Shown: piece by piece, positions 45,814-56,653 of the stretch | Numbering within the stretch: position 1 is the first letter of the stretch | Layout: each line of letters begins with the position of its first letter | Source: Dermacentor variabilis | Taxonomy: Eukaryota; Arthropoda; Arachnida; Ixodida; Ixodidae | Length of the DNA stretch: 64,000 nt | Assembly (NCBI RefSeq): GCF_050947875.1 | Contig: NC_134572.1 | Span: 156,075,105-156,139,104, forward strand | Direction: 5' to 3' | Notes under the pieces: generated by a model | Databases searched by the model: none | Told to the model about the DNA's origin: nothing | The model's input: the letters and a program-made list of their open reading frames with translations, nothing else | Translations under genes and position numbers: made by a program

Positions 45814-47830
45814 TGCAGTTTGAGGCCCCACCGCGCCAGGCGTCCTCAAGAGTCCTTTAAGTTTGCTAGCAAACACAACGCGTCATGGTTGCGGACCACT
45901 TTGAACGGCCTGCCATATAGCTATGGGCCGAATTTTGCGGCAGCCCAAATGGCGACACATTCCTTTTCGCTCGTAGAATAATTGCCTTCCGCTTTTGATA
46001 GCGACCGGCTAGCATAAGCTATCGCCCGTTCAAATCCGTCTTTTCTCTGTACTACCACGGCACCGAGGCCTAGGCTACTGGCGTCAGTGTGTATTTCTGT
46101 ATCGTCGTTCTCATCGAAGCGTGCAAGTACCAGTGGCGACTGCATGCGACATTTGACAGTGACAGTGACAAGAACTTTATTAGAGTGTCCTCAGGAACTT
46201 GATTGGGGGGAACCGAAGGCTCCCCGATCAAGTTGGTGGCCCCACCCACGACGGGACCTGGAGATGGTGACTATCCGCGACGTCGCGGGCCCTCTGTGCG
46301 GCCTGTAGTTGGTTTGGGAAATCCGAGCTCTTCAGCAAGGCGTCCCACTTGGACTTGTTATGAAAGTCGGAGCCCGCGTTGTGCGAGCACAGCCAGAGCA
46401 TGTGGTCGAAGGAGCAGCATGCGTGACCGCATTTTGAGCACGATTGCGGAAAGCTTGCGTCCATCCAACTTAGCGTTCTCGGGGTGAGGTACGATCTCGT
46501 CTGTAAAAGCCTGAAAGTAACAGCCTGAGCCCTGTTCAGTTTCGGGCTGGGGGGAGAGAATTTTCTCCTGCTGTGTCTGTAATGTGACCTAATTTCGTGA
46601 AAGGTTGTAAGTTTATCTTTGAAGGGGCAATCCTTCGGGCGAGCCGGACCGCTAGCTCGGGCGCGGTTCGTGAATTCACGCGCCAGGCAGTTGGCCCGCT
46701 CGTTAGGACGATGCAACTAACCGAGCGGGCTGCGTCATTTGAGTTTTTGAAAGTGTCGGCCTAGGGAGTTTACACTTGAAGTCGACATCATATTGAGTTA
46801 AAGGTGGCAGCGGCTCAGCGATGTGTAAGATGTCTTTGACAAAGCGCTTGTAGTAGGGACACCTGCCAAGGAATCTACGCTCAGCCTTCTTGTCGATTGG
46901 CTGCATAAACTTTGCGATAGCAGCAGTCTTCTGCGGTTCGGGGCGGACTCCAGATTCGCTGATGACTGGGCCAGGGACAGAAGTTCAGTGTAAACGAAGC
47001 GGCACTTTCAGGCTTCAGAGTGAGACCTGATAACTTGATGGCCTTTAGTACTGTCTCAAGCTGCATAAGGTGATCGTCGAAATTTCCCGCGTAGTTAAAG
47101 ACGTCATCAAAATAAAGAAGACAGGTATTTAACTTCATTCTTGCTAACGCCGTGTCCATCATGCGCTGGAATTTCGCAGGCACCGAGGACAGTCCAAGTG
47201 GCATGACCTTGAACTTGTAGGGGCTGTCTGGCGTGATGAAGGCAGTCTTTTCCTGATCTCTCTCGTCTTCTATTTGCCAGAAGCCAGACTTTAGATGCAT
47301 CGATGAGAAATATTTAGTATTGCAGAGCTGATCTAACGCGTCGATTATCCGTTGTAGGGGGCACACCACCTTCTTAGTGGTCTTCTTTCACTCGACGATA
47401 ACGGAGGCAGATACCTAGGGTCCCGTCTTTTTTTTTTTTGCAAAAACAACAGTAGGTAACTACTGGCATTTACACAACTGGATGATGAGGTCCCGCAGCA
47501 TTTCGTTCGCTTGTTGCTTATAGCTTAACGTTGTCGCGTCGAAACTCGGTATGGGCTCTGGCGGAATGATCCAGTGCACTCTTCGGTTGTTATACAATGC
47601 TATGCAACTGGTGTATTTTGAATCCTCGATGACGTCGAAAAGCAGTCTTTGTTTCGTCGGTGATCACTTTTTAGCTGTTGTTTCTTACTCACGGAGAGAC
47701 TTGGATTTATGTTCAAGTCTGGTGCAGGAACTATGGTCGTCGGGGTAGATTCGGCAGAATCTGAGAGGACATACGCATTGCCGGTTTCTTAATTTACTGA
47801 ATATACGCAATCGTCATGCCTTTGTTGATG
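45800..47830 (-). pseudogene. Gypsy-G reverse transcriptase and RNase H
   Basis: Minus strand: 47369-46881 holds VCPLQRIIDALDQL, LKSGFWQIEDERDQEKTAF, YKFKVMPLGLSSVPAKFQRM and LLYFDDVF, a YFDD catalytic box. Positions 46906-46745 hold the connection region (RFLGRCPYYKRFVKDI). After the LINE insert, 46145-45921 gives RNase H with [17 protein letters not shown] and [18 protein letters not shown] (first acidic residues present). It ends at LKDSSGRLARW near 45830. Confidence 0.86.
46157..46730 (-). mobile_element. LINE 3' end inserted in Gypsy-G RNase H
   Basis: A 574-bp minus-strand insert is flanked by TGCGACATTTGA (46145-46156) and TGCGTCATTTGA (46731-46742), a 12-bp duplication with one change. 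It encodes the ORF2 C-terminus: NRAQAVTFRLLQTRSYLTPR, CSKCGHACCSFDHMLWLC (Cys/His knuckle) and KWDALLKSSDFPNQLQAAQR. It ends with a 3' UTR holding AATAAAG and a GTCACT-type repeat tail. It is 5' truncated. Confidence 0.87.
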
Positions 47831-48520
47831 TGCTTGAACTACTGGCTTAAATATCTCGGCATCACTTTTACTTTGCCTCGGTGCCGTCGAGCGATCCCTC
47901 TTGCGAAGCAAATATCACAGTCGAGCACTAGACGTTTGTCGCCCTCGATGACGCCTTCTAGGCCTGGGGGTGTTCTTGTGCCGACAGAAATTACAATGCT
48001 GGAGCGAGGAGGGATGCTGACTTCTTCCGTGAGCACGCTGGAAGCATGATCACTGTTAGCGTTCTCCGACGGTACCGCTTGATCTTCGGATAGTGTTAGC
48101 TACTTCAACTTCAAATCTATGATTACGCCCTGTTGGTTCGTGAAGTCGATGCCAAGAATGACCTCTCGTGAACGCTGTTGGAGGATAACGAAGGTGGTAG
48201 GGAAGGTCCGGTCATGAATGGCGATTCTTGCCATGTAGACTCCAATCGGCATTATAAGGTGTCAGCCAGCAGTTCGAATTTAAGGGCCTTCCCATTCAGT
48301 TTTAACGTTGTTCTACTGGGCGTCCAAGCATCTACTTAGGAAGCAGGGGACTGCTCCTGTGTCCACTAAAGCGGTTACTGCGTGGCCGTCGAGAAGCACG
48401 GGGAGGTCGGTAGTTCTTTGTCTTGCGTTGAGTTGGGTCATGGCGTCGGATGATGACTGAGTCGCATTGACCTTTCGCCAGTACGTCGCGTCGGCAGACG
48501 TTTTCTCGGCGTACTCATTG
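47831..48520 (-). pseudogene. Gypsy-G aspartic protease and spacer
   Basis: The minus strand reads LDGHAVTALVDTGA near 48400-48360 (DTG intact), then REVILGIDFTNQQGVIIDLK near 48185-48130. After shifts, 48036-47839 holds LTEEVSIPPRSSIVISVGT, a spacer motif shared with the relic at 13.4 kb. Confidence 0.82.
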
Positions 48521-48932
48521 CTTCTAGATTTATTGGGGAGGACGGCCTCTCATTGATGTGTCGTGCACGTAGTCTTTTCGGTGGCTTCCTCGTCGTCGTC
48601 GGATCTTCGTCAGTTCAATAAGAGCAGCCGCACCTAATTCTGTGGCTGCTTTTAGTTTTTGCCTGGGCAAATGCATGATCGGCACCGCGGTGAAAGGTAG
48701 CACCCTGGCGAAGAGGAAATGTAGCGCCTTGGAGATGGCTCGGTCGTCGAGGGATCCGCAGAGTGGCGGCGAGGCAGTTGGGGATATCGCGTGGCATTTC
48801 ACCTTGTTGTGGGAACGGCGCGTAACAGTGAACCCTCGCAGTCGCATCTCCCGGTACGGCCATTGCCGGTATACGTGACCCGCGTCTCTGCCGGGGTAGC
48901 AGAGCGGGTGGTGATCAGGACCGCCCGAGACG
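48521..48932 (-). pseudogene. Gypsy-G gag C-terminus with degenerate zinc knuckle
   Basis: In the minus frame near 48920-48840, GPDHHPLCYPGRDAGHVYRQ stands where a CxxCxxxGHxxxxC knuckle is expected. Two of the Cys residues are lost. Downstream is an Arg/Pro/Ser-rich tail. The upstream gag is on the other side of the inserted DNA element. Confidence 0.68.
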
Positions 48933-48935
48933 TCT

Positions 48936-50542
48936 GTCCATATAGTAACAGCGTAAATGACAAGAGCGGATATTCCAGCCGTTTCGTGGCCGAGCTATGT
49001 AGCTTCGCTGATTCCACTGGATGCCAGAGCTCATCAGGAAAAATGTGACTGCGGCTGCGGCTAGCAGCTTCACAGGCAGCACGTGCTGAGCCAAGACGTC
49101 CGAAGCCCAGTCAAGCCATTTGGGCCCCATCGCTGGGCTTACGGCAGTCGTATTCTATAAATGCGCCCGAGCATTTTTACTGGTTTCTTTTGCCAGCGTG
49201 TGGCGCTACTGCTTCGTCGCCATTTCATGGTAAGGCCATGGTTGCACGTTGTGAAAGTCTAATTCTCTTCGTAATTCGTTATGTCACTGTTAAACAATTG
49301 TGCGAGTGACGACGGGCTTGAGGCCATGAGAAGCAGCTGCCAATTTGCAACGCTGAATGTCATTTCGCATTCCTTTTTTATCATACGCAGCAATTAGTGA
49401 TTATGCTAGCGATAACAGCAACGCGGAAGCGTCCCATCTGCGAGACACGTTCGGAACGATGACGAGGTTAGAAAACAAAATGCAGTGATTCGTCAAGGTA
49501 TATGACCTATGAACACACGCCGTTCGGTGCAGATAGATTTAAGTCACGCGCAGCGGCTTCTCAAAAAATGTGGTGTTTCACTTTTGGTAAATTAATGTAG
49601 CTGTTTCTGATGTGGTACAGGTGAAATACTTGCAGCATGGCAAGAATGCATGCCCTCTCAGCCTCTGTAGCAGGTTATGAGCGCTAAAGTGCTGTTAGAT
49701 GTTTTGCATTGGGCTGAATATACAGGGTCTCTGTTTTAATTGAGTACGGAATGCTTACCGTAGAAAGTTGCTTGTTTCTGAGCATTTAGAGCAGCGCTTG
49801 CTTGGCCTTAGATCAGAAAAATGTGCATTTCACGCGTCAAATTTATTTCTTTTAAAACAACCCTATTTCAAGCAAATTAATTGCTGGCCTGTCTGTGTAA
49901 CTTCTTTTTCATTCTCTGGATGGCTTCAACACGTCTTGTGCGTGTTGTCTTGCGACTGTAAAGTTATTTCTATCGCACCATTTATTTCCGACTATTATCC
50001 ATTACATGCATTTCGCAGTTTATTCCGGTTTTCATGTGTCTGCGGCTTTTATCCCAATCTTTCTCCAAAATAATTATTTTCTGCTAATTTCGTGTTCTTG
50101 GCTGTGGAGCAAGTTGATTTATATTGAAAGAACCTGGCACAACTATTTATGATACTCATTTTGGCGTGAGGTATTAGAAGTACAGTATCACAAAATTAAA
50201 TTATACTTCCTCAAGAGTTTGCGTGATTGTTGCATTAAGTTACAGCTTGAAACAGCGATTATGACTTTAAATAAAACAAACATAATCTGAAACACCTTTG
50301 CGGGTTCGTCGTCACAAGATATAGATCAGCATAAGCGCCGGCGTTAAATCGCTCCATTCATGCAAAGTTACGAGTAAAAAAACGAAACTTAAATCATGCC
50401 GTCCGTGATTCCGCGGCATGCGGTGACCATCTTAGAGGCTGGTGCATTTCGCCGATTCCGTTAGGTGCGCTGAAGGCAAAGTCAGCCACATGCGCCTACG
50501 GGAGTGTTCACTCTTTACGTTTACTATGTTACTCTATGGTCT
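48936..50542. mobile_element. Unclassified DNA element with imperfect TIRs, 1.6 kb
   Basis: The left end begins GTCCATATAGTAACAGCGTA. The right end, read inward on the other strand, begins GACCATAGAGTAACATAGTA. The two arms stay weakly similar for about 80-90 bp. TCT flanks both sides (48933-48935 and 50543-50545). Gag of Gypsy-G is interrupted at exactly these points (NYPRKR on one side, the GPDHHPLC block on the other). No transposase is readable in the AT-rich interior (49140-50430), so it is a non-autonomous element of unknown superfamily. Confidence 0.65.
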
Positions 50543-50545
50543 CTC

Positions 50546-50914
50546 TTCCTTGGGTAGTTGCGCTGGCCAGCGTGTGGGCGAGGTGGTGGCGACAGCAGTG
50601 TACGACGGAATGGCGGCGTTACGGGGCCCTGCCGCTCGTCCGGAGGGGGACGTTGATGGCGGCCGACGGCGGCATATGTCATCTTTTCCGGCTGGGGCTG
50701 CAATCATCGCGTTTGGAACTCAAGAACTCCAAATGATCGTTGAAGCTCTTCCTTGACAATGTCGGCGATTAAGGCCACTTGAGGTTGCGACTTTGCAAAG
50801 AACGAGTATAGTTCATCACGGACGACCCTTCTGAAGGTCCCTGGTTGGTCGTCGCAGCCGAGTGCTTGCACATCGGCGTAGTTTGCCATCACAGTTCGGC
50901 GGTTATAAAGGCTT
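50546..50914 (-). pseudogene. Gypsy-G gag, middle part
   Basis: The minus-strand frame 50892-50704 reads VVRDELYSFFAKSQPQVALI, then ADIVKEELQRSFG, a gag block common to this gypsy lineage. A Pro/Arg-rich stretch follows (RPPPDERQ and PHAGQRNYPRKR types) in shifted frames down to the DNA element. Confidence 0.78.
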
Positions 50915-51478
50915 GTCCGCGTAGCGAGCGTCTTCTCAGTGCTTGTTGTCTCGGAAATAAATTCTGTGACAGTTTTGGACTATCCGCTCGGCAGGAGGGT
51001 CTATCCCCCGCCCCACGCGAAGCTCTCCAGGCCTCAGTCTTGCACCCTTCGCATGCTGAAGACCAGGTCCTATTCCTTCCTAACCATGGTCAACAGGAGC
51101 GCGAACTCGTTCCAGCCCGATTTCCCGGAGTGTGAATATCCCCTCTGCACTTTAGAGTACCTGCTCTGGCGGTATCCATTTTTACGGGACCACGATCATC
51201 TCACGACGAAAGAAGAGTTGGAGGAGGTGCTCAAGAGCTCAGTTACAGGCCGTCCAGAGGGCCCGTGGCTTGGCGGTCAGGCACGGCTTGGCCGTTCCGA
51301 CATGGGAGTGGCCCGCGACGGCACCTCTCTCCCGCAACGGCTCCTCCCTCGTAAAAGGGTTTCGGAATCGCTGAAAGAAAGTTCACTGCCGGCCTCCCTT
51401 GGACGGCAGGCAGGCAGAATTTTGTTGTTCTTCTTCCACACCAAGTATCAAGAAGCGTACTTTCTTTATTCAGGCATG
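50915..51478 (+). mobile_element. LINE ORF2 C-terminal fragment in Gypsy-G gag
   Basis: Positions 50939-51496 read, on the plus strand, YPPPHAKLSRPQSCTLRMLK and TRSYSFLTMVN, then CEYPLCTLEYLLWRYPFL and LEEVLKSSVTG. This is the I-like ORF2 tail seen at 46.5 kb, here in the opposite orientation to its host. Past about 51250 the frame is 3' UTR. Near 51470 TTTATT may be a tail on the other strand, so the right border may be composite. Borders are approximate. Confidence 0.7.
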
Positions 51479-51860
51479 TTGGAGTCGGCGTGGTAGAAGA
51501 GGTGAGTCATCTCTTCCGTAAATATCGCGATATTCTCGTTCGCCGAAGGCATGCGCGTTTCCAGTAGAGCTTGGGCTCTCTTTGTGCAAGATGGTCGTGA
51601 ACATCCGTAGGAAGTCATTGCAGCATAGCTCCTCTATAGTCAGGGTCGATTCCCGGTTCTCCAACCACGTCCTGGCCACGGAGTTCCATTTGTGGAATTG
51701 AGCAACTATTTCGAGTGTTTCTAGCTACTTCTCCGGGTCTTCAAATGATTATCCATGGAAGGTAGGTGGCTCCCTATGATGTTGCAGCACGATGGGGGAC
51801 GCTGGCGCTGCGATTGAGGTTCGTCCGTGTTCCTGCGACAGGTGTTGTAGCCTGTGACTT
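51479..51860 (-). pseudogene. Gypsy-G gag, N-terminal part
   Basis: The minus strand reads IVLQHHREPPTFHG at about 51810-51760, then a degenerate DPEKWLETLE block. The frame 51679-51470 continues ARTWLENRESTLTIEELCCN, DFLRMFTTILHKE and RDIYGRDDSPLL, the capsid region. A LINE fragment interrupts just after. Confidence 0.8.
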
Positions 51861-51963
51861 GGTTCGTGGGCCGGGACGACGTTGGTGCAGTCTTCTCGAT
51901 CCGGGCTTGGATCACGGCATGTCGGGGGCTTCCGGTTCACGAACGCAAAGAACCTCCAGCACA

Positions 51964-52387
51964 TGTCACGTAGTAGTGACTGTGAAGAAAGTAGCATGAA
52001 ATGACGAAATTAGCGTTTTATTTGTCCAACCTGCGTCCTCAAACACAGGTTACACTCAAATAACGCCGACATTGGTGAACACAGTCATCGATCGTCGAAA
52101 ATCTGAGCTGCCGGTCAAGCGCGTCGGCTTTTATACACGGGTAATCGAAGCTTACAGAGTAATCGCTGGTGCCCGCGTGCAGAGTGATCTCTGGTGCCCG
52201 CAGAAAACCATACGCGATTCGCATCGCACATGCAATCAGATTACACAGGCTTCTGCGAGGACAGACAACGGGTAGGAACACCAATAATGTCCAAGAAACG
52301 GCCGATAACTGTGGGCGCGGCCTGCGCTGAGCAATAAAATTCGTTAGATGGTGAAGAGTTGTCCCCTGCAGAAGATAAACAAGTACA
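51964..52387 (-). repeat. 5' LTR of Gypsy-G with promoter and poly(A) signal
   Basis: On the minus strand it has TATAAAAGCCGACGCGCTTG (52135-52116), a TATA-type promoter, and AATAAAACGC near 52022-52013, a polyadenylation signal. It ends CGTGACA at 51964. The outer border (about 52387) is judged from a TGTACTTG start and is uncertain. No partner LTR exists in the window. Confidence 0.65.
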
Positions 52388-52830
52388 TGTCGTGACGTGC
52401 CGTCGTGGCCATCGGTATCTGTGGGTTCCGGGGCGGCGAAAGACACATCGACGCACAGTGGGCACTTGGAAGGGACTGCCTCGCCCTTTTTTTATTCTTC
52501 GAGCACTGCTTGCGAGCGCGAGCTCAACGCCACTCATTGTTGTTTTCCCCGTGCCAAAGCGCGAAACACGTACGCACCAAGCGTCGTCTGCTATCACTCG
52601 AGACATGCTCAGATTTTGAGTCAAGTCATCCCGACTGCGTACAAGGTACACCACATATCCATTCGCGATAGTAAAACTGAACCTAACTATTTAACTCTAA
52701 AATATTTACGAAGCCGAGCATTGTCGTACCATTTTCATACACGAAACGTAAATACAATCACTGGCACTAGACTGCACCGCACACTGCGCTGCATCCACAC
52801 TGCTTCTGGCACATGTACAGCTTAGTCCGA
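52388..52830. other. Unassigned; possible Gypsy-H 3' LTR
   Basis: It lies directly after the Gypsy-H integrase end on the minus strand, where a 3' LTR should be. I see no clear TG/CA ends, purine tract or second copy, so it is left unassigned. Confidence 0.35.
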
Positions 52831-52859
52831 AGCATGCGGTTGTTCCATCTTAACAATTA

Positions 52860-53900
52860 GGTTAAGGTAGGTCTTCACTTTCTCCACATGCAGATTGTCT
52901 GTGTTTCCATGTTATCGGCGAGTTCGATCTCGTAGTTCACGCGAGAGTGTGTTCACTATCTTGTGAGCGTTATTATACCTCGTGCTCGATTTACCACCGA
53001 ACGGTGGAGCTCTAAGAAGCACCTGTTGTCCTCTTTAGAAGACAGCGCCCTTGCGGTGCTTGCTGAAGTAGTCTTTCTCTTTTTCTTGCGCCAGTATGAT
53101 GCACGTGGCCGCCGCAAGCTCTCTACCTTTTTGCAGTCTTTCGCGCGCTAGCATGCCCCCTTAACTGGATTATTCTTTCAATTATTCAAGTTCTCGTCAG
53201 CTGTAAACATCATCTAGTGGAAGCACTGCATCTCTACCATACAACAAGAAGAATGGAATTTGGTGAACTATCTCCTGGTACCCGGTGCGATTGCAAAATG
53301 CAACATATGGGAGTATATCGGCCCACTTTTCTCCTCCGGCGGCAGTCATGGCAGTCATCGGCTGGGTTGTCTTGTTGGCCCTTCCTCACAAGCCATTCGC
53401 TGCAGGATGATTTGCGGTAGTGGCAGCATGTGTGATGCCAGATTACTTGAAGTAAGCTTCCCTTGAACGCGCCATCGTTTCAGTATCACGGTCTGTAATA
53501 ATCGTGACCGGGCATCCGTGCTTCAAGACAATTCTGCGCTCAATGAACTTTTGAACTGTCGGAACTTCTACATTCCTCAAGGGTTTTGCCTCAACGAACT
53601 TTGTGAGGTAATCAATGGCTGCGATAATATATTTGTAACCTCTAGAGTTTTCAATGTCCTACTACATCCATTCCAACTATATAGAAAGGAGTGTGAACCT
53701 CTATTTGTTGAGGCTATCCATAACGCACCGATGTTGACATCTTCATCGTCTGACAGAGGTCACAGTGACTCTACATACCGTTTAACATCTGCGTAAAGCT
53801 TCGGCCAGTATTATTTGGACCTCAGCTTTTCCAATGTTCTTCTGTTGCCCATGTGGCCACCGTACCTTCCTTCATGCATTTCTCGTATTGCCTAAGGCTG
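52860..53900 (-). pseudogene. Gypsy-H integrase
   Basis: Minus strand, many frames: HEGRYGGHMGNRRTLEKL near 53880-53830 (zinc-domain histidines), IITDRDTETMA near 53500 (second core Asp), a HPAANGL block near 53390 where a stop replaces the residue before the expected catalytic Glu region, and WADILPYVAFC near 53310-53280. RVNYEIELADNM near 52930 and DNLHVEKVKTYL near 52880 form the C-terminal module. Confidence 0.75.
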
Positions 53901-54405
53901 TCGCTGAGAAGGAAGGCAGAGCAAAAATCGACTGCTTACCGGAAATTGATCGCTTCTGTACGATACCTCATTGTGCATCCAAAACTTCTTTTGGGCCCGT
54001 TTCTGAACGCACCATTCAGGAGATCCAGAACTTTGGTTAGAATGCGCCCTCACGATGTTCATTACTAATGTTACGACAGCATCGACATGATGGATGGGAT
54101 GTTGTAAGGATTGGGCTTTCCTCCAAAACAATGGTAGGTATCCTCGAGAGACAATCCGGTGCGCTGTGCAGGATTGCTGATTTGTAGGTGACGCCGAAAT
54201 CGAATTCATCTAAAGCCAGCGACCAACGAAGAAGACGCTGGTTAACTTCCTTGTAGCGCGGAATCAAGCAGAAGGCGTCGTGGTCACTGACAACTGGGAA
54301 TTTGCGGCCTACCAAGTATGGTCGCAACTGGTATAATGCCCATTTCATGGCAAGAGTTCCCAGTTCCGTCGAAGCGTAACTAAACTCTGCACCTTTAAGT
54401 ACCCT

Positions 54406-54987
54406 CATCATCATCAGCCTGGTTACGCCAACAGCAGGGCAAAGGCCTCTCCCATACTTCTCCAACAACCCCAGTCATGTACTAATTGGGGCCATGCCAT
54501 GCCTGCAAACTTCTTAATCTCATCCGCCCACCTAACTTTCGGCCTCCCCCTGCTACGCTTCCCTTCCCTTGGGATCCAGTCCGTAACCCTTAAAGACCAT
54601 CGGTTATCTTCCCTCCTCATTACATGTCCTGCCCATGCCCATTTCTTTTTCTTGATTTCAACTAAGATGTCATTAACTCGCGTTTGTTCCCTCACCCAAT
54701 CTGCTCTTTCCTTATCCCTTAACGTTACACCTATCATTCTTGTTTCCATAGCTTGTTGCGTCGTCCTCAATTTGAGTAGAACCCTTTTCGTAAGCCTCCA
54801 GGTTTCTGCCCCGTAGGTGAGTACTGGTAAGACACAGCTATTATATACTTTACTCTTGAGGGATAATGACAACCTGCTGTTCATGATCTGAGAATGCCTG
54901 CCAAACGCACCCCAGCCCATTCTTATTCTTCTGATTATTTCCGTCTCATGATCCGTATCCGCCGGATCATGAGACGGAAATAATCAG
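54406..54987 (-). mobile_element. RTE-like LINE copy 3 inserted in Gypsy-H
   Basis: A 582-bp minus-strand LINE 3' end is flanked by AAGTACCCT at 54397-54405 and 54988-54996, an exact 9-bp duplication. The frame 54920-54423 is open: GWGAFGRHSQIMNSRLSLSL, LPVLTYGAETWRLTKRV, WAWAGHVMRREDNRW, RGRPKVRWADEIKKF. It ends next to a (CAT)3 tail (GAT-type on the coding strand). It is closest to RTE copy 2. The 5' end carries a 28-bp inverted duplication (54928-54990). Confidence 0.9.
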
Positions 54988-54990
54988 AAG
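54928..54990. repeat. Perfect 28-bp inverted repeat at the LINE 5' end
   Basis: CTTCTGATTATTTCCGTCTC... (54928-54955) is mirrored exactly at 54963-54990 around a 7-base spacer (TATCCGC). The left arm is ordinary LINE sequence, matched in RTE copy 2 at 18.54 kb. The right arm is the same sequence inverted, touching the target duplication. Confidence 0.93.
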
Positions 54991-56400
54991 TACCCTGATA
55001 AGGCGTAAAACAGAGCCATATCGTCGCTGTTCGTGCTCTTGCAGCAGCAGACCTGCTCAGCGGAGACGGGATGCATCAGTGTGTATTTGCACACTGAAGT
55101 CCTTACCTCGCCGAGAATAGCTTAGGGACAGGCGGCTGACACAACGAGCACTTTAATGTCTCAAATGCCACTTGCTCGTTCTCTTCCCAAGGAAAAGCTT
55201 AATTATATAGGAGAGATCGTAGAAATGCAGGGGTAACACTTTAGTTAAGGATAAACTTCCTGAACTATGACGTAAGCCCCATTATTGACTGCCGTTCCTG
55301 CGTGGTTCGAGGAGGCCGGAGCATGTGAACAGATGTCAGTTTCGATCGGTCAGGGCTTACACCAGCTTTTGCGTCAGCATTCCCAAGGTAAATGAAAACA
55401 GTGCAAAAGAAGAAACACTTCTGTAGTTGAAACTTCAGAACGACTTGCTGGAACATTGAAACGACGTTCCTCATGTGCAAAACGTGGTCTTTAAACGTCT
55501 GACTGAATACTATGCAAGCTTGTAGACAAGGGCCTTGTCGTACATATTTCCATCAATAAGTGCATCCACGGCTCGTTGACACGTGAAAAGAGCGCCTGTA
55601 AGGCCAAGCGGCATCCGTAGGAATTCAAAGAAACCCGAAGGTGTCACGAAAGCCGTCTTCTGTATGTCTTCTGGATACATGGCTATCTGATAAAAACCAT
55701 GCACCAAGTCCACGACAGCAAATACCTGATCCCGGTGAGCACCTGCAGGGCCTCTTCAATCCTCGAAAGAGGTAAACAATATCTTCAGTCAATGCGTTGT
55801 GCCGTTGATAATCGACACACATGGGCGTTGTCCCGTCTTCTTCGCCACTTAGACCCGCGGCGAATTTCAAGGACTCTTGGAAGGCCGGACAATGTTGACA
55901 TCGGTGAGGTATGATCAGACTCTTCACGAGGTTACGCTGCACAGGAGAGAAGCCGCGAGGTCATTGGGAGATCGGCTTTGCATCCCCAGTTGGAATGCAT
56001 TGTTGAATTTTGCAGGAGCCCGCATCCGTACTTGATTGTGCAAAACAAACAGCGTATTGCGCTATCAACTCCATGACCTGCAGCTCAGTTGAGGATACCG
56101 TTTTACCAATGTTAAATTTGACATCGCCAGTTTGCATTGAGTGATGCTGCACGACAGCTGCATAAGCTAGTGGTTTATGACCGTCCCCAGGAAAAGGCAG
56201 GCATTAAATTTGGAAGATCCCTTGAGGATCTTTAACAGAGAGTTCAATGTCCTCTGTTCCACTTGCTTCTTCTACCACTCCAGCTGTGATCCTAGATTTG
56301 AATCGGACTTGTCCTGAAGGCACCGGTGGCGAGGCGCACACCAAAATGATGTAGCGGGACCAGCATCTTTAGAGCACTTGGGGTAGCCGAGTGATACACT

Positions 56401-56511
56401 AGGGCACTGTAGTCAAACCACTACTGTACACGGCTCCGGTAGAGGTTCGCGATGCATACGCTATCGCTGTAGGGGGCGCTACGCGCCAAGCGTTCTCTGT
56501 ATCTCTCCGTC
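56401..56511. other. Unassigned spacer between Gypsy-H and an (AT)n tract
   Basis: No recognisable element. It could be pre-insertion flanking DNA. Confidence 0.35.

Positions 56512-56653
<142 letters not shown>

Larger units (their letters stand above)
45800..52387 (-). mobile_element. Gypsy-G, 3'-truncated minus-strand element with three inserts
   Basis: From its 5' LTR (about 52387-51964) the minus strand reads gag, protease, RT and RNase H and stops inside RNase H at about 45.8 kb. Integrase and the 3' LTR are missing. Inserts are a LINE fragment in gag (about 50915-51478), a TIR-bearing DNA element in gag (48936-50542) and a LINE tail in RNase H (46157-46730). The protease keeps DTG, but RT and gag are broken. 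Confidence 0.82.
54037..55940 (-). pseudogene. Gypsy-H reverse transcriptase and RNase H, split by RTE copy 3
   Basis: Positions 55942-55625 show MCVDYQRHNALTEDIVYLF. Positions 55713-55510 show DLVHGFYQIAMYPEDIQKTA and FEFLRMPLGLTGALFTCQRA, then KALVYKLA, where the V(Y)xDD box is lost. Positions 55480-55265 show the connection. After the insert, 54390-54090 shows the RNase H end: TLAMKWALYQLRPYLVGRKF, VVSDHDAFCLI, RLLRWSLALDEFDFGVTYKS. Confidence 0.82.
52831..56400 (-). mobile_element. Gypsy-H, decayed pol region
   Basis: This minus-strand Ty3/gypsy pol lineage is distinct from elements A-G. It begins in the protease-to-RT spacer (about 56300-56050), then RT (55950-55510), connection and RNase H (55480-54037, split by RTE copy 3) and integrase (53900-52860). 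Gag and both LTRs were not found. Stops are so frequent that it must be old. Confidence 0.78.
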
